Positions 56,120-64,000 of a stretch of DNA of 64,000 nt are shown piece after piece; within the stretch, counting starts at the first letter, position 1; the number at the start of each line of letters is the position of its first letter. The notes below the pieces were generated by a model. That model ran no database searches. It was not told the DNA's origin and worked only from the letters and a program-made list of their open reading frames with translations. This DNA is from Telopea speciosissima (lineage: Eukaryota > Streptophyta > Magnoliopsida > Proteales > Proteaceae): positions 59,142,593-59,206,592 of the forward strand of contig NC_057923.1 of NCBI RefSeq assembly GCF_018873765.1, read 5' to 3'. Made by a program: the position numbers and the translations under genes.

Positions 56120-56970
56120 ATTGGATAAAAGGTGGAGTGGTCAACCCTCACCTCTTTCCTGGAAATAGTCTTATTTTTCTAATAAAAGTCCATTTTGTCC
56201 CTCTGGTCTGGGGTGAGAAGTACAAGGAAAAAAAAAAAAAAAAAACACACAACTTGGGCTGGGCATCCGAATTCCAACCTGGCCCAACACCATTTTCAGC
56301 CAGATTGGATTGGGCTTTTCAGCCCATGGTCTGGCTTTGACTTATTGATCTTGAGCCGGTTTCCATAATAGAAATCTAGTTTGCCAGTTGTACTAATCAT
56401 TGATCACAAGACTTTATATATAGAAGTATAGAACTAAGCTTCATTTTGGATTATGAGAGTCCAAATATATAATTAGGAATTCATTAGTCTCTGCATTAGA
56501 TCTGTTTTAATGATTTAATTAGTAGTTTAGATGGCAATTTAAGAGATTCACATCTAAGAAACTAAATCCACCAAATCAATAGAAATTGGACTTCACAACT
56601 TTAGGTGGAGGCCTTAATTCTTGTTGGTCACAAGGATTGTGTAGCTAAAAAAATGGAGGTTAGGATTCATGATTGTTTGAATTCTTAGTAACCAAATTGA
56701 GCCTTAACCATGCAATTCTCAATTGTTTGGATCCTCGCTATCTTAATTAGCCATAATCCCCCCCCCAAAAAAAATAATACACTCTATATAGTACAATATG
56801 ACTGAATTTTTATTCTCTCAATTGTGGTGCATTGTCCAGCGTATCGTTCGGTGCATCTCACTTGTGCATTGGATTTTTATCCTTTCAAGTACAGTGATTG
56901 CTGTCCGATGCACTTTAAAGATAGCATAATGTGCATTAAATAAATATGATGATTCAATTACAATGATCTT
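56120..56970. other. Spacer, no gene
   Basis: AT-rich with an A-run at about 56228-56246. No supported feature. Confidence 0.4.
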
Positions 56971-57122
56971 TATCGTCTCCATTTATCTGCCCCTCCATTT
57001 CCTCTCATAGCGGGCGAAAATGACCACCTTACCTCCTGCCCGAACAAACTGCCCAGGTGGGATCCACTCCCCCCTATTAGATGAAATGGAGGAAATGGAG
57101 GGACAGATAAATGGAGACGATA
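56971..57122. mobile_element. MITE with 34-bp near-perfect inverted repeats
   Basis: The left arm TATCGTCTCCATTTATCTGC continues for 34 bp and is matched at 33 of 34 positions by the inverted right arm ending 57122. The terminal TA on each side could be a TA target duplication. It lies about 380 bp upstream of the LSU-like start codon. Confidence 0.8.
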
Positions 57123-57202
57123 ATTTTCCATGATAACCCCACTGATGCTTCATCAATTTGGGGTGTAGGTACTAGGTAGGCTCTACCATCCATATATAGA
57201 AG

Positions 57203-57262
57203 TGTGCATGAAGAGGGCATGCATGGTTAACACCTGTGCATGAACAGGGCATGGTTAACACC
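57203..57262 (+). repeat. Short direct duplication upstream of LSU-like gene
   Basis: TGTGCATGAAGAGGGCATG then GTTAACACC at 57203-57234 is followed directly by a near copy at 57235-57262 lacking four bases. It lies about 120 bp above the candidate TATA box. Confidence 0.75.
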
Positions 57263-57377
57263 TCCATTGATCTATATCTGGAGGCTTCTCCAATGGTCTA
57301 AATTGCCTTTACTGCATGAATCTCAAGTGGAGCATATCGTGTCTAACCCTCCATCATGTGAGCTCAGTCATGGAGGC

Positions 57378-57385
57378 TTATAAAT
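57378..57385 (+). promoter_or_regulatory. Candidate TATA box of LSU-like gene
   Basis: TTATAAAT lies about 120 nt upstream of the ATG, which would leave a leader of roughly 85-90 nt. The call rests on motif and spacing only. Confidence 0.45.
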
Positions 57386-57500
57386 CTCAGGAGATATTTG
57401 ATCATACAAACTCAACTGTGTATGCTCTAATAATGGCATACCATCCAAATGACTCCTAATGCTGTGGTTGCTGTGTACCCTGTGAACCATAATCGTCCAA

Positions 57501-57815
57501 ATGGAGACAAATATAGGAAAGACATTGAAGGAGAGAAACAAAGAACTTGAGAGAGAATTGAAGAAGAGTTCAGAGAGGGAAGAAAAGATAAGGGAAGAGC
57601 TCCAAAGGACTTTGTACAGACTTAGAATTGCAGAGGATGCAGAGGAACGCCTTTGTTTTCAGCTTGGGGAGGTGGAAGCAGAAGCTCTGGAAATTGTTCA
57701 AGCCTATCTCACACAGATCAAGTCTTTGAAGGAACAGCTCTCCCAAGCTCAAAATCTTCTTCAAGCATCCAACCCCGCAACTCCAAGATCATTCCATAGG
57801 CTTGGAGGCCTTTAA
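57501..57815 (+). CDS. RESPONSE TO LOW SULFUR (LSU)-like protein
   Basis: The intronless frame encodes 104 aa, almost entirely coiled coil (METNIGKTLKERNKELERELK onward). The core RIAEDAEERLCFQLGEVEAE followed by ALEIVQAYLTQIKSLKEQL matches, from memory, the LSU family pattern (AEEAEERLC.QL.ELE.E.......Y...I..L..Q). LSU proteins are about 90-105 aa, plant specific, induced by sulphur shortage and other stresses, and act by binding partner proteins. A basic, Ser/Pro-rich tail (TPRSFHRLGGL) follows the coil. The ATG is the first in the region and sits in AAATGGAG context; a TATA-like box lies about 120 nt above. It appears to be a normal single gene outside the NLR block. The family call is strong, but which LSU member it is cannot be said. 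Confidence 0.85.
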   Translation: METNIGKTLKERNKELERELKKSSEREEKIREELQRTLYRLRIAEDAEERLCFQLGEVEAEALEIVQAYLTQIKSLKEQLSQAQNLLQASNPATPRSFHRLGGL

Positions 57816-58550
57816 AGCTTTAATATATAAAAAGTCATGACCATACATGTTCTTCATCTTTTTCCTTTTGATATATATGGGTATCTGCATTTTGGTTTAG
57901 GGTTAATTTTGGTTAATTTCTTGACTCAATATATTGACTTGGTCCCCTTTTTGTTGATGGTTGATGTCTTTTGGTCCCTTTATTGTTGATGGTTGATGTC
58001 TTGTATTCTATGGTTTGACTAGGGTGTGGGTTGCCTCGAATGGGCCGTTAAAGCTCATAGGGTTTTGAAAATTTGTATCGCTTTGTTTTTCTTTAAAATT
58101 TTTGTGATGAAGGATTACGTGGAAATCTTTTGTAAACACAAAGAGGTGTGAGGAAGAGAGCTTGCAATCTTTTTTTTTTTCTTCCATTGTTAGTGAAATT
58201 GTTGTGTAATTTTTTAATTACTCTTTATGTTGGATTTTTTGTTTTGTCCATAGAATTTTGTTTATAAATATTTCAAGTCTCAAGAATAAATATAACAAAT
58301 GTCACTTACCTAGAATTGATTAATATCTGAAGAGACAAATCTATTTGACCTTGGATTAGATGACCTTTTTAAGGGTGGTTCTTTTTTTCTTTTTTTTTGG
58401 GGGGGGGGGGGGGAGAAGTTAAGATTTTTTAAGGTCTTTCCCACACAGCCACAACCATTCTCATGATCAATTTTCCTTTGACTTTGGTATCTAGGAGGAT
58501 CTTCATCCATTCAATTTAAATAATATTGCAATAAAATCTAAGGGAGAAAG
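57816..58550. other. LSU-like 3' flank and spacer
   Basis: The presumed 3' UTR includes a direct repeat of TTGTTGATGGTTGATGTCTT (about 57950-58005). A G-run follows a T-run at 58399-58413. No further gene. Confidence 0.45.
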
Positions 58551-58559
58551 AACGATGTC

Positions 58560-58735
58560 TGGTTGCATGGTTCCTGAGTCCACGCATAGGAGCATGAGCG
58601 AGAACTGATCGTCCCACCCTTCTTGAAATAAAACATCTCATATATATTGATGCCCCTATGCACAATCTCATTGGCCTACACCCTGGTGTAGAGACTACAC
58701 AACCAGGCTGAGATCTCTTGTCCTAAATCAATATG
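58560..58735 (-). repeat. Dispersed SINE-like repeat, copy 1
   Basis: It shares, in the same order with 62095-62295, a CTGGTTGCATGGTTCCTG-like start, a CAATCTCATTGGCCTACACC-like middle and an AGATCTCTTGTCC-like end. That end on the minus strand reads GGACAAGAGATC. Probably a SINE family, but no clear Pol III boxes were established. Confidence 0.4.
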
Positions 58736-59043
58736 AGAAAGCAAGAGATATAGTGGTATGTATAAAACTTATACTCTACCCAAAGTCATAGCAATAATTG
58801 AACATTTGTATTAGTTTTCATGTTTATGTGAATTTTCTGATTAAAAGGAATCCAGATCTTTTCCATGTACGTGGGTGGTAATTTCTCTCCACATACACTC
58901 CAATTTTGTTACCTTCATAACCACCAATCCACCATGACGGAAAACTTCCATAAGTTACTTCTATAAAAAAAAAAAATTGATCCATAGAATTCCCCCTTCC
59001 CCGAATATCCTTCCATCATGAAGAGAAAGCCATTGCAAATCAA

Positions 59044-59213
59044 TTGAGCTCGTTTCCAGGGAGGCCAACACGCCTAGAGAGCATCCAGTCGTTGGGCTGT
59101 GCCGCACACATCCCTAGACGTGCGCTGAGATGTGTGCAGTATAGCCCCACCCTTGGATGGCTCCTGGGCGTGCCCTGGGCGCTGAGCTCCCTGGAGAGGA
59201 GCCGGATCCACTA
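59044..59213. mobile_element. Foldback MITE, GC-rich
   Basis: Left GAGCTCGTTTCCAGGGAG pairs with right CTCCCTGGAGAGGAGCC. The interior is GC-rich, with TGTGCCGCACACATCCCTAG paired imperfectly with GAGATGTGTGCAGTATAGCC. No coding capacity. Confidence 0.5.
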
Positions 59214-60334
59214 CAAATAGAGGTAATCCATCTATATATCTTGCGTACTTCTTGCTTATTAATGAAATTTATCTAATTTTCCTCTTCTATTTCTGTTCTT
59301 TTAACCTTTTGAGCTTAGCCTACATCAGTTGTAGTTGTCTAGCTAGTTTTTCTTTTGATTTTAGCAGCCCAAATGTTATTGAGCTCATTTTGCTTTGAAT
59401 TTTAAATCAAATTTCTTTTTGTTTAGTTCTTTGATACCATATTATCATCTAATCATGACTTAATTATAAACTAATATAACCTTTCAATTTGTCAATACAA
59501 TGAAGTTAAAGTTGTTTGAAATAAAAACGTGTGACCATTTGAAAAAAAAAAAGTTAAAAAAGAGAGCATAGTGGATAATATTGTTGAAATAAGCCAACAA
59601 ATTTGATACATACGAATGACACCCATTCAAAGATCAAAATGACCAAACTATCATTCTATGTTGTGATTATTATTGTTCGTATATGGATTGGCAATCAACC
59701 TTAACTCATTGACAAACAACGTGGAGATTTGATATCAATTCACCAGTTCTCATGCACTTGTGCCAATTAGCACGATCATTTTCTATAAATCTATTAAAAT
59801 ATATGTAAGAAGAATCCATTTTAGCCTACCAAGTTGAGCTTGCATCAAGACCTTAATAAGTATCTATCATACAAAAATTTAGTTGGCACTCAAATTTTAT
59901 GGACATATTGAAAATCATATAATTATTTTTCTTTCAAAGAATAAAAAATATAAGGATAAAATTTGGATTCATAATGAACCATATGGTTGAGATGACATAC
60001 CAAACTTAAAAGATGGCTAATCCAATAGAGAAGTGGCATGTAGACAAGTTTTAAATTGTTAAACATGAAATGCACCTGATTATCTTTGGACTCAATCTAA
60101 TAACTATAGACTTAACCCTTTCATCCAAAAAAAAGAAAAACTAATACTCATTAGAATCGTTATTTATTTAGTGGGGGAAAATGGCTTTGGTTGTTAATAG
60201 TACATAGTGTTAAAAATCAGACCAGATACCAAACCAGTGCCCAAACCGAGTCTAAGCTAGGGCTGTCAAAAATCAGTTCAACCTTCTTGAACCAGTCGAA
60301 TGACCGAACAGAAACTGACGGACCAAAACCATTA
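59214..60334. other. Spacer, no gene
   Basis: AT-rich; no supported ORF or RNA gene. A hAT-like TAGGGCTGTCAAA end starts at 60258, but its partner near 61017-61029 lacks a matching target duplication. Confidence 0.4.
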
Positions 60335-60672
60335 GGCCCCATTTGTTTTGACAGGGAGGATGGATTGGGAATGTTGTGGACTGAGTCCCACAAACCACAG
60401 TGTAGTGGGTTGGGAAACAGAGATGAGATTTTTACTTTTCTCATGAACAGTAACTAAAGTCATTTGTTTTTTTGCAATTTTAGATAACATATGAGTGAGA
60501 TTTCAACTGATACGTCAACAGATAAAGCATTTAATGTTGTTCCCTTAGAATTTATCAGTTCATCAGTCCAGATTAACACATAAGGTTGGGGTGGGATTTT
60601 GAAGTGCCACATCAACTCTTTCGCACCCCAACTCTCCTACACCACCTAAGTTCCATTCAAACAAACGGGGCT
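60335..60672. mobile_element. Tourist-like (PIF/Harbinger) MITE
   Basis: Left GGCCCCATTTGTTTTGA is matched by right TTCAAACAAACGGGGCT in inverted orientation with few mismatches. Flanking TTA is present at 60332-60334 and 60673-60675, the 3-bp target preference of PIF/Harbinger. Length is 338 bp. Confidence 0.7.
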
Positions 60673-62094
60673 TTAAAGTTTCAGTATTGATTTTGTTTTA
60701 AAATAAGAGACAAAAACAGATTTGGATGACCGACAACACCAAAATAGGCATGAGACCAAAATTGAAAAAAAAAATTGATAGAATACAATATTTGTGTACT
60801 TTTTTTATTTATTTTTTATTTTTTAATATATGAAAATCAAGACAGATCAATAAGGGACCATTAAAAGAAATCGATAACATACTAAAACCAACTGGATTGA
60901 TAGTTATCGTATTTTATTTTATTTTTTGTAGATTGAACACCTTATCAATTTGATTTCAATTTGACCAAGTATATGAAAATACCAAAAACCTAACCAAATT
61001 CAAACCAAACAGATCATTTGACACCACTATGTACCGAGGTCCACCAGTAGGGCATGAACTTACCATGTCTTTACAAATCCAAATGATCAGGTTCAATATA
61101 TATAGTTATACCTACCTTCATGGTTCAAGGAATCAAGAGTTGATCGGTTTAAACGACTGATTTGAATTGGAATCAGCTAAGATCAATTCAAAATGCTCGA
61201 TTCTATAGTTTTCGAGGGTTTAGGAGATTCTGGTCAAATTTCGATTGATTTTGATTAGATCGAAAATTGATTATAATGGTAGAAGTCGATCCCATTAGGA
61301 GTGTCAAATGCTAGTCCACACTAGTAGGCCTAGGCCTGATTAGATCCGACTAATTAAAGGCCAACATTAGAACGATCGGTTAGTTAATAGTCCAGTGCCA
61401 GTCCTAGCCCGATTATGAAAAGGGTCAATAACAATGTTTGGTTGTAGTCTGACGGGTGACCAAGAGCGACCAACACACTTGATTGACCGTTTGTAGCCCG
61501 ATTAACTCATTTAAGCCTAGTTAGTCCGCTATAGCCCGTTTATGGATCGTTTAAGTCTTGTTGATAACCCAATTTAGCCCGTTTAAAGCTCGATTACTAT
61601 GAGCCTGATTATGGACTAGTAACTAACCAATCAAATAGAAACGTAATTCCATGCCTTAACCAAATGTGAAACCTAATGTGTCAATCATTTGGTTTAGTTT
61701 CGGTTGGACTGCTCAGTTTTGGTCTGTTACTAGGCCTGATAACCAAACTGTTAACGAAGTTTCAGCTTTGATCAGTTTTGGATTGGTCCGCTTTCTTATC
61801 AGTTTTTTGTTATCGGTTTATAATCGAGCTACTATTGGGTTTGGTCCAGTCCAATCCAATTTTCGGTTTTACCTGTATACATAAGAAGCTCAATGGAAAA
61901 TTTCTGATTTTTTTTTTGTGTGTGTTTTCGGTTTCATATTGGGTTATCATCAGACCAGCCTCATTGTTTTTTATCAGGTTCGATTGGTCCGATATTGTTT
62001 TAATTTCCTCGAGTTCCATAAGCTTCAACCTAAAACCATTCAGATATGGGTTTAGTTCACTCTAGGCTGACCTAGTTGATTTAGGTCTTGGGAA
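60673..62094. other. Spacer with degenerate repeats, no gene
   Basis: The region around 61320-61600 is rich in reiterated TAGCCCGATTA / AGCCCGTTTA words, probably a degenerate MITE. ORFs at 61666-62065 are unlikely to be genes. Confidence 0.35.
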
Positions 62095-62295
62095 AAAAGA
62101 AGGTTACCTGGTCGTGTGGCTGGCACAGTTCCTGCACTTGAACACAAAAGTGCATCAAAGTGTGTGAAACTACCACTCTACCCTCCATGAAAACAAAAAA
62201 TGGCATCAGTGTTCATGCCTCTACATGCGTTCTCATTGGTCCATGCGCTGATGCAGGGGCTACAGGCCACACAGTGATCTCTTGCCCTTTTTTTT
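62095..62295 (-). repeat. Dispersed SINE-like repeat, copy 2
   Basis: It pairs with 58560-58735. The right edge GATCTCTTGCCC is followed by a T-run. Confidence 0.4.
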
Positions 62296-62299
62296 TTTT

Positions 62300-63036
62300 T
62301 TTAATATAATTTTAACCAGTTGACTGTTGTTTTCTGTTTTTCATGGACTCTCTAAAATGAAAAAAATGTTTTGTTAGACTCGAATTTTCTCAGAACGTAT
62401 AGTCTGTAGATCCTTATTCCATACTTTTCACGACGACTTGGGACTTGGAAAATTTTCACTAGATTCTAAATGGTAGTGAGGGTTCATCGTCCTTATTGGA
62501 CCCACTTCCATAAACGTAGATCAAAACCATCCGATCGGTGGGAATCAATTGGTAGCCCAAATTATGAAAGAAAACAACGGTCAAAAATTCCCCGAACCAG
62601 TGGACTACAGTAGCCAATCGTACTCCCGCGATATTTTTTGAAAAAGCTTTCCTTCACAGTCTGCGAGCAGTCTCGAGCTCTGGGAGGCGATGGGGAGGAA
62701 CAAATGGAACAATGAGAACACGTTAATGAACATAACCCCATTGGCTCACGTTAGCACGTACAAGATGCTTTCCTGTTACCGTCTGTCTCTTCGATTCTTC
62801 TCTTTTCCGTCTCTTCTCATCTTCCTTAATTTTTCGTATTCATACTTATCCTGCGCACCCTCATCACCTCTCTATCAACCTTGTTCACATAATCAAAGGG
62901 CTCATCTTGTTTTATGATTGCCTACTAATAATAATAATTCACAAGCTTCCTCTTCTATGCTTTCTAGGAAATTCGAGTTTTTGTTTTTGGGGTTCCTTAC
63001 TTCCTTTATCAGAGCCTGCAAACCCTAACTTAACAT
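62300..63036 (+). other. Upstream and leader region of INO80
   Basis: No separate gene was recognised. The 75-codon ORF at 62690-62917 could be an upstream ORF in the INO80 leader or chance. The CT-rich stretch 62780-62870 resembles a plant 5' leader. Confidence 0.35.
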
Positions 63037-64000
63037 ATGGAGAACAAGCGTCACTCAAAGAACGGATATTCATACTCCAATCTCTTCAATCTTGAGGTTA
63101 GTGGTATGGGTGTCTCTTAATTTGTTAGATGGGTTCGTTTTGCTTCCTGATCTGAACGAGGTATTTGGGTTTTGAAAAGATTATGTTTTGGTTTTTGGAG
63201 TAGAGATTAGGTTTTGAATTTCCTTTTTGGTGGGTTTCAATGAGATGGGTCTATTCTTATGTTCGTTTTTTAAATTTCTGTTTACATGTTATTGATGAAT
63301 TTGAGGTTTATTTTATGTATTTTTTGTTTTTGTTTTTTGTTTTTGGGTTGTTGTATTGTAGTCTTTGATGAACTTTCAACTTCCTCAACAAGATGATGAT
63401 TTTGATAATTATGGCAATAGTAGTCAGGATGAGAGCAGAGGTAGCCAAGGTAGGCACTTTTGTATCGAGATTTGTTTTTTTGGTTTCTAGTTCTTTTCAT
63501 ATTTTTTAGACGTTTATTCTGACTTTGAGTGGAAATTACGACTACCCAGTTGGATTTAGGCTTGACAACATTTTACATTTTGCACATCTTCATTCTACTG
63601 TCCTAATACTTATTAGTTAGAATGCTGTCTTTTGAGTTCCCCAGTTGAGCTAGTGGGGAAGATTTGGGTTGGGCAATTGTGAATTATGTACATTGTTGGT
63701 TCTCTGGTTGTAATTTAACAGGTAAAGAAGTAATGGTGGACAGTGGGAATGGAGTTCTGTTACGGAGGTCATCAGAATTAGGCCGCAAGAAGAAGCGGCG
63801 GTACTTCGACGCTGAGGCTGGTTCAAATTCTTCTGCCAGGAGAGACGCCGAAAGTAACGACGAGGACGAAGACAGCGGGTATAGGAACCACATTACGGAG
63901 GAGCACTACCGATCAATGCTGGGGGAACACATTCAGAAGTACCGAAGGGTGAGGTTCAAAGAGACTTCATCAAATCCGGCGGCCACCAGAATAAAAATGC
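63037..64000 (+). CDS. INO80: INO80 chromatin-remodelling ATPase, first exons (partial)
   Basis: The N-terminal part of the nuclear INO80 SWI2/SNF2-type ATPase, running off the window. Coding exon 1, 63037-63096: MENKRHSKNGYSYSNLFNLE (donor GTTAGT). Exon 2, 63362-63449: SLMNFQLPQQDDDFDNYGNS then SQDESRGSQ (acceptor TTGTAG, donor GTAGGC). Exon 3 from 63722 (acceptor TTAACAG): a basic stretch GRKKKRRYFDAEAG, an acidic stretch SNDEDEDSG, then HITEEHYRSMLGEHIQKYRR. From memory, plant INO80 begins with YSNLF.LE..M.F..P and has YG.SSQDESR and TEEHYRSMLGEH, so identity is firm. Reading phases join correctly (exon 2 ends one base into a Gly codon, completed by exon 3). The DBINO and helicase domains lie beyond the window. 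INO80 repositions nucleosomes and exchanges H2A.Z with actin-related partner proteins. Confidence 0.93.

Noticed and set aside
60258-61029. Large hAT-like element with TAGGGCTGTCAAA end
   Set aside because: The candidate right end GACACCACTA is followed by TGTACCGA, which does not match the left GTCTAAGC, so no target duplication supports it.
1-64000. CRISPR arrays, operons, tRNA or rRNA genes
   Set aside because: The regular arrays here are degenerate eukaryotic exon-like or TE repeats. No cloverleaf-forming tRNA or rRNA sequence was recognised; the only tRNA-like motif belongs to the split SINE.

Overview
This is nuclear DNA from a flowering plant. The evidence is large AT-rich intergenic space, spliceosomal introns, coiled-coil NB-ARC-LRR (CNL) immune receptor genes, a RESPONSE TO LOW SULFUR-type gene, an INO80 gene, and plant-type L1 LINE, CACTA, hAT and Gypsy-type mobile DNA. 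The species cannot be fixed from the sequence alone; an early-diverging eudicot or similar dicot is a guess.

Layout. About 1-55,000 is an NLR (CNL) cluster built by repeated segmental duplication. Copy A (about 180-15,240 plus 20,890-21,780) carries a 208-codon internally deleted NLR. Copy B (about 22,260-34,150) carries an intact 1,089-aa CNL. A more diverged stretch (37,400-54,700) carries a dead N-terminal relic and an intact 1,045-aa CNL. Ahead of each NLR lies a tandem array of 150-220 bp units. Each unit holds a 65-85 nt exon-like core with a 3' splice-acceptor-like left edge and a GTAAGT-like right edge. This looks like a duplicated non-coding leader exon and is the least explained structure in the window.

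Mobile DNA is layered on this cluster. A Gypsy-type element (8,749-12,291) sits inside the leader-exon array. A tRNA-type SINE-like element with an 18-bp target duplication was later split by a 5.47-kb CACTA element (15,354-20,825, TSD TGA). That CACTA carries fragments of an organellar ribosomal protein L1 gene and an FTSH4-like protease gene. There is a 1.78-kb TIR element (40,707-42,488) and a near-complete but dead L1-type LINE on the minus strand (42,957-49,244, 9-bp TSD). Several MITE families are present (hAT-like, Tourist-like, foldback). A PPR gene fragment has been amplified as a three-unit, roughly 370-bp tandem repeat (36,199-37,296).

From about 55 kb to the end the window is quieter. 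It holds scattered MITEs, a single-exon LSU-like gene (57,501-57,815) with a MITE in its upstream region, and at the right edge the first three coding exons of the INO80 chromatin-remodelling ATPase gene (from 63,037, running off the window).

The two intact CNLs share the same CC, NB-ARC and LRR layout and are recent paralogues. They differ at functionally telling spots. The downstream one has MRD instead of MHD, and the upstream one ends in a tail encoded by the end of a transposon. Gene models here are read by eye from splice motifs and known protein families; no alignments or database searches were run.
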